NCBI RefSeq assembly: GCF_014596475.1
Contig: NZ_MECJ01000028.1
Location: 124,001-188,000 of the forward strand
DNA length: 64,000 nt
Origin: Streptomyces sp. CBMA152
Lineage (GTDB): Bacteria > Actinomycetota > Actinomycetes > Streptomycetales > Streptomycetaceae
Direction: 5' to 3'
The stretch's first letter is position 1, and each line of letters starts with the position of its first letter. Below, piece after piece: positions 52,033 through 59,944 of the stretch. Both the position numbers and the translations under genes were made by a program. Under the pieces are notes generated by a model that had not been told where the DNA came from, ran no database searches, and was given only the letters and a program-made list of their open reading frames with translations.

Positions 52033-52461
52033 TCAGCTCCCCGCGTGCCGCTCCCCCGCCGCCAGGGTGCGCTCGGCGAGGATGCGGGCCGCCCGCGCCA
52101 CCGCCGGGCGGTCCTGGGGCAGCCAGTCGACCTCGTCCGTAGCGTCCGGGGCGAGCCAGCGCAGGGCGTCGTGGTCCTCCAGGGGGCGCGGGTCACCGGA
52201 GAGCAGCCGGGCGGTCCACACCCACAGCACATAGCCCGGCTTGAGCGGCCACTCCCCAGGGATCCGCTCCAGCGTCTCGACCTCCACGCCCAGTTCCTCG
52301 CGCAGCTCGCGCACCAGGGCCTGCTCGGGGCTCTCGCCCGGCTCCACCTTGCCGCCGGGCAGCTCCCAGCGTCCGGCGAGCTCGGGCGGGGCGCTGCGGC
52401 GCGCGGCCAGCAGCCTGCCCCCGTCGAACACGGCCCCGGCCACCACCACACGATCGTCCAT
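52033..52461 (-). CDS. NUDIX hydrolase, MutT-like
   Basis: 142 residues from ATG 52461. The NUDIX box GGKVEPGESPEQALVRELREELGV fits Gx5Ex7REUxEExGU exactly. The start MDDRVVVAGAVFDGGRLLAARR and the ending with WLPQDRPAVARAA are like the (deoxy)nucleoside triphosphate pyrophosphohydrolases that clean oxidised nucleotides such as 8-oxo-dGTP. The open frame continues upstream but overlaps the small SPOR gene. It begins 47 bases after that gene's stop. Confidence 0.9.
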   Translation of the reverse strand: MDDRVVVAGAVFDGGRLLAARRSAPPELAGRWELPGGKVEPGESPEQALVRELREELGVEVETLERIPGEWPLKPGYVLWVWTARLLSGDPRPLEDHDALRWLAPDATDEVDWLPQDRPAVARAARILAERTLAAGERHAGS

Positions 52462-52508
52462 GCGCCGGAGCGTAACCCGCACCCGGCGCGGCCCCACCCA
52501 CGGGCCCG

Positions 52509-52688
52509 TTACTGCGCCGGCTGGCCGATGCGCTCGACCCAGTAGAGCTGCCGGTGGCCCCGGTCGTCGAGGCTGTCGACGATCTTCTGCGCCTCGGCGC
52601 GAGTGGCGTACCTGCCGACGCGGTAGCGGTTGCCGTTGTCGTCCTGGCGTATCACCTGCCAGGAAAGCACCGTTCCGCTCTCGTTCAT
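52509..52688 (-). CDS. Small SPOR-domain-like protein
   Basis: 59 residues from ATG 52688, with GGGAGGGG about 7 bases upstream, ending at TAA (52509-52511). I read it from the minus strand: it starts MNESGTVLSWQVIRQDDNGN and continues with YRVGRYATRAEAQKIVDSL and a final YWVERIGQ segment. The pattern of strands around RYATRAEAQKIVDSL matches a SPOR-type repeat, which in other proteins binds denuded septal peptidoglycan. There is no signal peptide or membrane segment, so a cell-wall role is not certain. Similar 58-60-residue proteins are common in Streptomyces. Confidence 0.82.
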   Translation of the reverse strand: MNESGTVLSWQVIRQDDNGNRYRVGRYATRAEAQKIVDSLDDRGHRQLYWVERIGQPAQ

Positions 52689-52837
52689 CGCACCCCTCCC
52701 GCCGTCGGCATGCAGGTCGGCCGAGATCCCCAGGAAACCGCATTCCGCATATGCCTGAGCCTACGCCTGACCTTTACGCACCGGATACGTGTTCTCACAA
52801 AGAGATACGGATCCGGCCACAGAGGGCATGCCGACGG

Positions 52838-52861
52838 GGGCGCACTCATTCGAGTGCGCCC
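52838..52861 (-). terminator. Hairpin after the GntR-family gene
   Basis: Stem GGGCGCACTC (52838-52847) with 52852-52861, ten perfect pairs, loop ATTC. It lies 70 bases past the stop of the regulator gene. Confidence 0.7.
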
Positions 52862-52930
52862 TCGTTACGGGAGTTGACACTGTGTCAGCCCGTCGTCGTC
52901 ACCCCCACGTAACCGACGCGCGGTAGGCGG

Positions 52931-53683
52931 TCACTTCACCGGCAGGTGGTACGCGATCCGGTAGCGGTCCGCCGGGACGACGACGTCGGCCGTCTCCACG
53001 GCGAGCCCCGACGCGTAGTACGTCCGCTCGATGACCAGCACCACATGGCCCGGGACCCCGCCGAGCGCCAGGAGCTCCTCCGCCAGCCCCGGGCGCGCGC
53101 CGACCTCCTCCACCACGTTGTCCACGACCACCTCGATCGCGGCCATCCGCTCCACCACGCCGCACCCCCCGAGCGGGCCCTCCTCGGGCAGCATCACCGG
53201 GGTGCGCCCGGTGACCGCGAGCGGCTCCCAGGAGGTGGAGAGCATCATCTGCTCGCCCGCGTCCCGGTACACGTACCGCGTGCGCATGACCCGGTCGCCG
53301 ACCCGGATGCCGAGCCGCTTGGCGATCTCGGGGGACGCCTCCTCCTGCTCGCTGCCCGACTCCCAGGTGCCCCGGGTGCCGTCCTCGGCCTGCTCCTGGC
53401 GAAAGGGGCTGGCCCCCTTGGCCGGGCGGTACCCGGAGCGGGCGATCCGGCGCGGGACCGGGCGCTCGCGCACGTACGTACCCGACCCGGAGCGGCCCTC
53501 GACCAGGCCCTCCGCCATGAGGACCTTGCGGGCCTCCAGGGCGACGGTGTCGGACACCCCGTACTGCTCGCGGATGCGCGCCTGCGAGGGAAGGCGGGTG
53601 TGCGGCGGCAGCGAACCACTGACGATCTTCTGCCGGAGATCGCTGGCGACGCGCAGATAGGCCGGCTGCTCACCGAAAGTCAC
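52931..53683 (-). CDS. GntR-family transcription regulator, HutC/FarR (UTRA) subfamily
   Basis: 250 residues from GTG 53683, after GGGAGTGG. The N-terminal winged helix-turn-helix (about 8-72) reads YLRVASDLRQKIVSGSLPPHTRLPS ... GSGTYVRE. The effector-binding UTRA domain covers about 95-245 (IAKRLGIRVGDRVMRTRYVYRDAG ... VLVIERTYYASGLAVETADVV). A Glu/Gly/Ser-rich linker joins them. It would repress or activate genes in response to a small metabolite; no obvious target operon lies beside it. Confidence 0.92.
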   Translation of the reverse strand: MTFGEQPAYLRVASDLRQKIVSGSLPPHTRLPSQARIREQYGVSDTVALEARKVLMAEGLVEGRSGSGTYVRERPVPRRIARSGYRPAKGASPFRQEQAEDGTRGTWESGSEQEEASPEIAKRLGIRVGDRVMRTRYVYRDAGEQMMLSTSWEPLAVTGRTPVMLPEEGPLGGCGVVERMAAIEVVVDNVVEEVGARPGLAEELLALGGVPGHVVLVIERTYYASGLAVETADVVVPADRYRIAYHLPVK

Positions 53684-53862
53684 TGGCCACTCCCATCAGG
53701 TTGACAGACTGCAACAGCGTGGCAACCGTCGGTTGTGCGCCGCAAGCCAAGGCCAGAGTTTCACCCGATGTGATGACGTGGCTTTTACGCAGGGCGTACC
53801 GCGGGTATCCAACCGATCAGCCGGCTGTCCGGCCCCAGGGGGCTACCCGTCCCATCCTCGCC

Positions 53863-55143
53863 TCAGACCGATTTGGAACCGTCACTTCCGGTTCCGCTGC
53901 CCGACCCGTTGCCGGATCCGCTCCCGGTGCCGGGTCCGGCGTCCGTGCCGCCGTTGTCGGACTCGCCGGTGGAGCCGCCATCGGCGCCGCTGGTACCGCC
54001 CGTGCTGCCGCCGGAGTCGGTGGCCGGCGGGGTCGTGGCGAGGTGCAGCGCGCGCCGGGCCGCGATCTCCGTGGCCTGCCGCAGCGCGTGGTCCGCCGCG
54101 CCCGAGTGCAGATAGAAGGCGTCCGCGTCGGTGGCCGTGGCCGCCTTCGCCCATTCCTTCTGCGCGAGTTCGAACTCCTTGATCCGGGCCTGGACCTGCG
54201 CGTCGGCGCTCGCGGGCCAGGTGCGCCCGCGCAGCCGCGCGCTCTCCTGCGTCAGTACGTCCGAGAGCTTCCCGGCCCACTTCCTGAACCCGTCGAGGTC
54301 CTCCTCGACCCGGTCCTTGTCGGGGGCGGACGCGAACGCGCGGTCGTACGCGTTGGAGGACCGCAGATACGTCATCTGGTCGGCGTCGAGCCGGAGCGCG
54401 TCATTGCGCACCGACCCGTGGAGCTTGCCGCTGGAGGTGGCGAACGCGCAGGTCACGGAGTGGTCGCCGAGCCGCCAACTGCGTTGGCTCGGCGTGTAGT
54501 AGTACGACTCGGCCTCGGCCGGCAGGGCCCAGCTGTCCATCGCGTACTCCTGCTCGACCGGCCAGCAGCGGCGGTCGGCGAGCGCGGTGATGGCCTTGTC
54601 GCCGGGGAAGGCGGACCCCGACAGCTTGAAGGAGCCGGAGACCTCGCCGTCGTGCGGCTTGTCGCACGGCACGACCGTGACGTTCACGACCTCGCGCTCC
54701 AACTCCCCTCCGGGGACGTTGAAGCAGTCGCCCCTGCGCAGGTTCATGGTGCTGCGGGTGTGCTGGGCGTCGTGGACACCGCTCTTGAACCCGTCCCAGA
54801 ACGAGCCCGCCGCGCCGCTGACGACGAAGACCACCGCCAGGACCGTACTGACCGAGGAGAGCACCACACCGGTGACGGCCATGCCCTTGCCGCGCAGCCC
54901 CTTCTTCCTGATATGCCCGAGCGCGACGCCGCCGAGCACCGCGCCGAGCGGCGGCACACAGCAGACGATGCCGGTGACCAGCGAGGCGACGGCCAGACCA
55001 CTGGTCCTGGCCGGCTCCGGGAACGGCTGCGGATACGGGTACCAGGGCTGCTGCGGCCCGGGATACGGGGGCGGCCAGCCGGGGCCGTGGCCCTGGCCCG
55101 GCTGCGGGTGCGGCTCGGGCGCGGGCGGCGGCGGTATGTCCAC
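53863..55143 (-). CDS. Membrane protein with DUF4190 and septum-formation-type extracellular domain
   Basis: 426 residues from GTG 55143, nine bases after GAGGAG. The Pro-rich N-terminus (about 1-50) precedes two membrane helices of the DUF4190 type (SGLAVASLVTGIVCCVPPLG; KGMAVTGVVLSSVSTVLAVVF). The next 80 residues, with RRGDCFNVPGG, VVPCDKPHDGEVSG and RRCWPVE, match the septum-formation domain, whose paired Cys suggest disulfides outside the cell. The rest is helical, and the last 70 residues are a Gly/Ser/Thr/Asp-rich tail. Name aside, no septation role is proven for this family. Confidence 0.8.
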   Translation of the reverse strand: MDIPPPPAPEPHPQPGQGHGPGWPPPYPGPQQPWYPYPQPFPEPARTSGLAVASLVTGIVCCVPPLGAVLGGVALGHIRKKGLRGKGMAVTGVVLSSVSTVLAVVFVVSGAAGSFWDGFKSGVHDAQHTRSTMNLRRGDCFNVPGGELEREVVNVTVVPCDKPHDGEVSGSFKLSGSAFPGDKAITALADRRCWPVEQEYAMDSWALPAEAESYYYTPSQRSWRLGDHSVTCAFATSSGKLHGSVRNDALRLDADQMTYLRSSNAYDRAFASAPDKDRVEEDLDGFRKWAGKLSDVLTQESARLRGRTWPASADAQVQARIKEFELAQKEWAKAATATDADAFYLHSGAADHALRQATEIAARRALHLATTPPATDSGGSTGGTSGADGGSTGESDNGGTDAGPGTGSGSGNGSGSGTGSDGSKSV

Positions 55144-55308
55144 GGGTAAGGGCTCCTCGTCGAGGTCAGACGAACTGCTGCGCGAATCGTACGCGGGGGC
55201 GGGGTAGGGGTGACGGGGGTTGTGGACCGCCGCGTTCCGGGCGTGCGCGGTCCGCCTGGCGGCGAGCTCGGCACGGGTGGATTCCCGGAGTCGATCTAGG
55301 GTCGTCGT

Positions 55309-56463
55309 ATGACCTCTCTGAACGCGACGCTTCCCGGTGCGCAGGAGCGGGCGGCGGTCTACCGCTGCCCCGAGGACGGGACGCGCGTCCCCGTCGAGGC
55401 CGCCGCCCCCTGGTGCTGCCCGGTCTGCCGGGGCCCCTGGGACCTGGACTTCTCCCCCGCGCCGGTCGACCTCAAGTCGCTTGCCGGACGCGTCAATTCG
55501 CTCTGGCGCTACGCGGAGGCACTGCCGCTCGACGGACCGCCGCCGGTCACCCTGGGCGAGGGCCGCACCCCGCTGGTTCCGCTCACCGACACCGTCTCGG
55601 CCAAGCTGGACTTCCTGATGCCGACGCTGTCGTTCAAGGACCGGGGCGCGGTCGTACTCGCCGAACTGGCACGGCGGTTGGGGCCCGAGCGGGTGGTCGC
55701 GGACAGCAGCGGCAACGCGGGCACGTCCGTCGCCGCGTATCTGGCCCGGGCCGGTCTGCCCTGCACGGTGTACGTGCCCGAGTCGACCTCGCCGAAGAAG
55801 GTCGAGCAGATCGGGGCGCACGGGGCGCGGGTCGAGCGGATCCCCGGCGACCGCGAGGCCACGGCCCGGGCCGCCCGTTCCGCCGCCGACGCGCCCGGCA
55901 CGTTCTACGCCTCGCACGTCTTCAACCCGTACTTCCTGCACGGCACGAAGACGTACGTGTACGAGCTCTGGGAGGAGCTGGGCGGACGGCTGCCCGACGC
56001 GATCGTGGTGCCCGTCGGCAACGGCACGCTGCTGCTCGGCGCGGCACTCGCCACGTCCGAGCTGTACGCGCACGGGCTGATCGCGTCGCGACCCGCACTG
56101 GTCGCGGTGCAGGCGGAGGCGGTGTCACCGCTGGCGTCGGCGTTCCGGGCGGGGGCGGAGGGGTTGCTGGACGCGGGGGACTTGGCCGCCGCTGACACTC
56201 TGGCCGAGGGGATCGCCATCCCGCGGCCGCCCCGGGCACGGCAGATCCTGCGGGCGGTGCGTTCGTCGGGCGGTACGTTCCTGACGGCTACGGAGGCCCA
56301 ACTCCACGCCGCACAACGGGACTTGGCGGGACGGGGTCTGTTCGTTGAGTCGACCGGGGTTGCCTGCTGGGCGGCGGTGAGCGCGGCGGCGGACGCGTTC
56401 GCGGGGCGGAGTGTGGTGGTGCCGTTGTGCGGAGCGGGGCTCAAGACGGGCCTCAGCGGGTAG
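55309..56463 (+). CDS. Threonine-synthase-like PLP enzyme with N-terminal zinc-ribbon-like segment
   Basis: 384 residues from ATG 55309. The first 45 residues contain YRCPEDG and WCCPVCRGPW, two Cys pairs that could bind zinc, as in many threonine synthases of the thrC2 group. The PLP Lys is in PTLSFKDRGA (about residue 107), followed by the phosphate-binding SSGNAGTSVAAY. VVPVGNGTLLLGA is the glycine loop for PLP phosphate. Substrate-binding residues cannot be checked here. It may be a second threonine synthase or a related lyase; no other threonine genes are nearby. Confidence 0.82.
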   Translation: MTSLNATLPGAQERAAVYRCPEDGTRVPVEAAAPWCCPVCRGPWDLDFSPAPVDLKSLAGRVNSLWRYAEALPLDGPPPVTLGEGRTPLVPLTDTVSAKLDFLMPTLSFKDRGAVVLAELARRLGPERVVADSSGNAGTSVAAYLARAGLPCTVYVPESTSPKKVEQIGAHGARVERIPGDREATARAARSAADAPGTFYASHVFNPYFLHGTKTYVYELWEELGGRLPDAIVVPVGNGTLLLGAALATSELYAHGLIASRPALVAVQAEAVSPLASAFRAGAEGLLDAGDLAAADTLAEGIAIPRPPRARQILRAVRSSGGTFLTATEAQLHAAQRDLAGRGLFVESTGVACWAAVSAAADAFAGRSVVVPLCGAGLKTGLSG

Positions 56464-56475
56464 CTGGGTCGTTTG

Positions 56476-56570
56476 GCTGCGGACCGTAGGGGCTGATCGC
56501 GCAGTTCCCCGCGCCCCTGACTACCTAGGGGCGCGGGGAACTGCGCGAGCAACCCAGCACGATCCGCAGG
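56476..56570. repeat. Inverted-repeat form of the Streptomyces intergenic element, acting as a bidirectional terminator
   Basis: Perfect 22-base arms, 56497-56518 and 56527-56548, with an 8-base loop. Outer flanks CTGCGGACCGT (56478) and GATCCGCAGG (56561) also partly pair. The left arm is the same as the core of the copy at 23241-23288. It lies between the convergent threonine-synthase-like and nitrilase-family genes. Confidence 0.8.
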
Positions 56571-56612
56571 CAAACAGGGTCCGGGGCGCAGCCCCACCCA
56601 CCCCCGGAGGGT

Positions 56613-57494
56613 TTAGGGAAGGGGTGGGGTGGGGGCCACCGGCCGTACCGGGGTCGCCGCCCGTACCGACACCCTCGGCTCGCCCCCCGTCTCCCGCAAA
56701 TCCCGCAGCATCGGCTCGGCCTCCCGCGCGGAGCGCAACGCGGCCGGGTCGAGGTCGGCGTACACGATCTCCTCGTCCGTGGGGCCCGCCTCGGTCACGA
56801 CACGGCCGTCCGGGCCCCACACCGCGCTGCTGCCGCAGGTCGTCCAGTCGCCGGTGCGGCCGATGTGGTTGGCGAGGACCGCGTACACCGTGTTGTCGAA
56901 GGCCCGCGCGGGGAACCAGATCCGCGACTCGTGGTACCCGTTGCCGACGCTGAACAGCGCGCCCACCACGTACGCGTGGCAGCCGTCCAGAGCCGCCGCG
57001 CGCGCGTGCTCGGGGAACCCGGAGTCGTAACAGATCCCCAACCCGAGCCGCCACTCGCCCACTTCGAGGGTGCACCCGGCCCGGCCGTGCCGGTAGACGG
57101 CCTGCTCGGACTTGAACAGCGTCTGCTTGTCGTAGCGGGCGCGAACCCCGCTCCCGTCGATGACCAGCGCCGATACGTACAGCTCACCGCCGTCGTACAC
57201 CGCCGCGCCGACGACCGCGACCACGCCGCTCTCCCGGCAGGCGTCCACGATCACCCCGAGCCGGGGGTCCCCGGCCCCGTTCACGGCGCACCGCTCGGGC
57301 TCGGCCCGGATGAGCTCGGGCTCGTACCCGCTCAGGAACTTCTCGGCGAGCACGACGACTTGCGCCCCACCGGCCCCGGCGGCCCGTACGAGCCGGGCGG
57401 CAGTGGCGGCGTTGGCGCCGACGTCACCGGCGACAACGTGCGCCTGAGCTGCGGCGATACGGAGGGGACGGGAGGGTATCGGGAAGTCGATCAC
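56613..57494 (-). CDS. Carbon-nitrogen hydrolase (nitrilase superfamily)
   Basis: 293 residues from GTG 57494. The catalytic triad is visible: Glu in VVLAEKFLSGYE (about residue 50), Lys in RYDKQTLFKSE (about 122) and Cys in LGICYDSGFPEHARA (about 155). The fold pattern is that of amidases of the superfamily; the loop GALFSVGNGYHES is typical. The substrate could be an omega-amide or an N-carbamoyl compound, but cannot be chosen from sequence. No signal peptide, so cytoplasmic. Confidence 0.88.
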   Translation of the reverse strand: MIDFPIPSRPLRIAAAQAHVVAGDVGANAATAARLVRAAGAGGAQVVVLAEKFLSGYEPELIRAEPERCAVNGAGDPRLGVIVDACRESGVVAVVGAAVYDGGELYVSALVIDGSGVRARYDKQTLFKSEQAVYRHGRAGCTLEVGEWRLGLGICYDSGFPEHARAAALDGCHAYVVGALFSVGNGYHESRIWFPARAFDNTVYAVLANHIGRTGDWTTCGSSAVWGPDGRVVTEAGPTDEEIVYADLDPAALRSAREAEPMLRDLRETGGEPRVSVRAATPVRPVAPTPPLP

Positions 57495-57571
57495 GGATCT
57501 CGACCCTACCCCGGGGTGATCGCTTCCAGAAGGGCATCAGGATCCGGTCCACCCCTTCCACAGGTACGGCG

Positions 57572-58057
57572 TCAGGCTCCGGGACGCTCCCGCTCCAGCA
57601 GGGAGACGCACCGCCCGAGCAGCCCGATGAGCGCGTCCCGCTCCTCGTCCGTGAACTCGGCGGCCAGCGCCCGCTCCACCCGCACGGCCCGACCATCGGC
57701 GTCGGCCATGACCGCGCGGCCCTCGTCGGTGAGCCGGGTCTCCAGAACGTTGCGGTGCCACTCGTGCGGGGTGCGCACGATCAGCCCGCGCTCCTGGAGG
57801 TTCTTCAGGACCGTGTTCATCGTGGGCGGCGTGACCCCGCACAGGCGCGCGAGGGCCGCGGCCGAGATGCCCGGGCTCTCCGCGAGATGGAGCAGCGCCG
57901 CGTACTGCGGCACGGTCAGGCCCGTCGGCTTGAGCACGGCGGCCTTCGTCGCGATGAGGGCCTGTTCGGCCCGCTTGAGGTGGGAGCCGAGGCGCTCGGA
58001 GGCGGGCAGGGACGTCATCTCCGGATGATATCGACCGAACAGAAGCAAAGCATTCAT
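57572..58057 (-). CDS. MarR-family transcription regulator
   Basis: 161 residues from ATG 58057; ATG 58018 is an alternative, shorter by 13. Helix-turn-helix: TVPQYAALLHLAESPGISAAALARLCGVTPPTMNTVLKNLQERGLI, with the wing RTPHEWHRNVLETRLTDEG. The C-terminal helices form the dimer. It is divergent from the secreted SMP-30-like protein gene, and the shared 108-base region has a 12-base palindrome. A TATCTT hexamer five bases upstream of ATG 58057 would allow a leaderless mRNA. A single regulator of the adjacent gene is the simplest model. Confidence 0.9.
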   Translation of the reverse strand: MNALLLFGRYHPEMTSLPASERLGSHLKRAEQALIATKAAVLKPTGLTVPQYAALLHLAESPGISAAALARLCGVTPPTMNTVLKNLQERGLIVRTPHEWHRNVLETRLTDEGRAVMADADGRAVRVERALAAEFTDEERDALIGLLGRCVSLLERERPGA

Positions 58058-58072
58058 TCAAAGATAACGATG

Positions 58073-58102
58073 TTGACGAGCATTAGAGCTCTAACCTAGA
58101 TT
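58073..58102 (+). promoter_or_regulatory. Promoter of the SMP-30-like gene with embedded MarR-type operator
   Basis: -35 TTGACG (58073-58078) and -10 TAGATT (58097-58102) are separated by 18 bases. The perfect palindrome TTAGAGCTCTAA (58083-58094) fills most of the spacer. Repression by the adjacent MarR protein would block RNA polymerase; this is an inference. Confidence 0.55.
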
Positions 58103-58165
58103 CGTCCTCAAGCGGGGCCAGCCCGCCCACCCGCACCACCTCGGCCACACCCGAAAGGCATCGCC

Positions 58166-59161
58166 GTGTCCCGTACGCTCCTGCGCCGCTCCCTGATCGC
58201 CGCCGCCGCGGCAGCCCTCGTAGCGATCCCGTCGCAGGCATCAGCCCACACGCACCACCCCACCACTGGCATCTCCACGGCGTACGAACTCCCCGGCGAC
58301 CACGCGTACCCGGAGGGGATCGCGGCCGACCCCCGCACCGGGGACGTCTACGTCGGCTCGTACACGACAGGCGCCGTCTACAAGGCCACCCCCGGACACC
58401 GCGCCGCCCAGGTCTTCCTGCCCTCGGGCACGGACGGCCGCAAGACGGCCAACGGGCTGAAGGTCGACCGGGTCGGACGGCTGTGGGTCATCGACTCGAC
58501 GACCGGAGTCGCGGTCTACGACGTCCACAACCGCACGCTCCTGGCCCGCTTCGACGTGCCCACCGGCACGACGCGCTTCCTCAACGACCTGGCGATCGGG
58601 CCGGACGGCACGGCGTACGTGACGGACAGCCTGCGCCCGGTGATCTACCGCATCACCCCCGCGCAGCTGACCGACGCGGCGGCACACGGCGGCCGCGCCG
58701 CACTGGCCGACCACTACGACCTGAGCGCCGCGGTCCCGTCGCACCCCGCCGGCTCGTTCACCCTCAACGGCATCGCGGCGGACCCGTCCGGCCGCTACCT
58801 CCTCGCGGTCGACATGACCGGCGGCGGTCTCTACCGCGTGGACATCGCCTCGGGCACGACCAGCAAGGTGGCCCTGACCGGCGGAGACCTGGTGAACGGC
58901 GACGGCCTCGACCTCACCGGCCACACCCTGCGCGCCGCCCAGAACAAGTCGAACACCCTCACCCGCTGGCACGTCTCCCCCGACGGCACATCGGCCCGCC
59001 TGGAACGCCACGTAACCGACACGTCCCTCCAGATCCCCACCACCCTGATCCACGTCCAGGGCCGCACGCTGGTGGTCCGCTCCCAGTTCGACAAGGGCGG
59101 CCCGATGGGCCCGGGAACGCCGGAGACTCCGTTCACGGTGGCGTATGTGAAGGGCATCTGA
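58166..59161 (+). CDS. Secreted SMP-30/gluconolactonase-like beta-propeller protein
   Basis: 331 residues from GTG 58166. Residues 1-28 are a Sec signal peptide ending ASAH. The mature part shows six-blade propeller repeats: PEGIAADPRTGDVYVGSY, NGLKVDRVGRLWVIDS, NDLAIGPDGTAYVTDS, NGIAADPSGRYLLAVD and NGDGLDLTGHTL, the Asn/Asp-rich loops that coordinate a metal in SMP-30. It could hydrolyse a sugar lactone or bind a metabolite outside the cell. Homologues in Streptomyces are sometimes misnamed superoxide dismutase. Divergent from, and likely controlled by, the MarR regulator. Confidence 0.85.
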   Translation: MSRTLLRRSLIAAAAAALVAIPSQASAHTHHPTTGISTAYELPGDHAYPEGIAADPRTGDVYVGSYTTGAVYKATPGHRAAQVFLPSGTDGRKTANGLKVDRVGRLWVIDSTTGVAVYDVHNRTLLARFDVPTGTTRFLNDLAIGPDGTAYVTDSLRPVIYRITPAQLTDAAAHGGRAALADHYDLSAAVPSHPAGSFTLNGIAADPSGRYLLAVDMTGGGLYRVDIASGTTSKVALTGGDLVNGDGLDLTGHTLRAAQNKSNTLTRWHVSPDGTSARLERHVTDTSLQIPTTLIHVQGRTLVVRSQFDKGGPMGPGTPETPFTVAYVKGI

Positions 59162-59197
59162 CCCGCGTCGGCCAGGGTCAGTCGCTACGGTGAAAGC

Positions 59198-59782
59198 ATG
59201 ATGACCGCACTGCCCGACTGGATGCGCCCACCGCGCGCGGAAGGCTGGTTCGCGGAGGACCTGGACCGCCTCCCCGAGGCACCACGCCACACCGAGCTGA
59301 TCGATGGAGCACTTGTCTTCATGATGTCGCCCCAGCGGTGGTGGCACGGCCACCTCGTCACCATGCTCACCGTCGCACTGATGGAGCAGGCACCTCCCGA
59401 CTCCCGAGTCAGCCGCGAAATGACCATCAAGCTCGATCCGCGCAACCGGCCTGAGCCAGATCTACTGGTGACCACTGCCGACTTCGACGGCGACCGCACC
59501 TGGTTCTCACCGGAAGAAGTTCGACTCGTCGTCGAGGTCGTCTCCCCGGAGTCCGCCCACCGGGACCGTACGGTCAAGCTCCGCAAGTACGCGGAAGCCG
59601 GCATCCCGCACTACTGGTGCATCGAGGACGAGGACGGAGCGCCCGTCGTCCACGTCTACGAGCTGGACGAACCGACCCGCACCTACGTGCCCGTCGGCAT
59701 CTGCCGAGGCTCGCTCCAACGCCCGGTGCCCTTCGAGATCAGTCTCGACCTGGAGAAGCTGACTCCGCCCCGGCACACCTGA
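59198..59782 (+). CDS. Uma2-family protein, PD-(D/E)XK nuclease-like
   Basis: 194 residues from ATG 59198. Motif order fits the Uma2 group: ELIDGALVFMMSPQRWWHG, RPEPDLLVT (Asp of the active site), VRLVVEVVSPESAHRDRTVKLRKYAEAGIPHYWCI (the ExxS..D...K..YAxxGIPxYW signature). Members are abundant in Streptomyces and cyanobacteria, commonly as lone genes; a natural target is unknown and nuclease activity is mostly predicted. It follows the propeller gene by 36 bases in the same direction. Confidence 0.88.
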   Translation: MMTALPDWMRPPRAEGWFAEDLDRLPEAPRHTELIDGALVFMMSPQRWWHGHLVTMLTVALMEQAPPDSRVSREMTIKLDPRNRPEPDLLVTTADFDGDRTWFSPEEVRLVVEVVSPESAHRDRTVKLRKYAEAGIPHYWCIEDEDGAPVVHVYELDEPTRTYVPVGICRGSLQRPVPFEISLDLEKLTPPRHT

Positions 59783-59804
59783 CAGGCCGTACCGCCACGC
59801 GGCA

Positions 59805-59832
59805 GGGGCCGGACCCGAGCGGTTCCGGCCCC
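59805..59832 (+). terminator. Hairpin after the Uma2-family gene
   Basis: Stem GGGGCCGGA (59805-59813) with 59824-59832, nine perfect pairs, 10-base loop, 22 bases past the stop. Confidence 0.65.
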
Positions 59833-59944
59833 CAACTCGCCCACGCACCCGCCTGGTTATCCCTTTGGGCCCCTGCAATACGATCTCCAGTACGAATGCC
59901 GAGGCGCATGAGCGTCGGCGCGTGCGAGAGAGAAGGTGCCAGGC

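Noticed and set aside
59198..59782. Uma2-family gene as part of a defence system
   Set aside because: It stands beside a propeller protein and an AtpF-like gene. No other defence genes are nearby, and Uma2 genes are usually solitary in Streptomyces.
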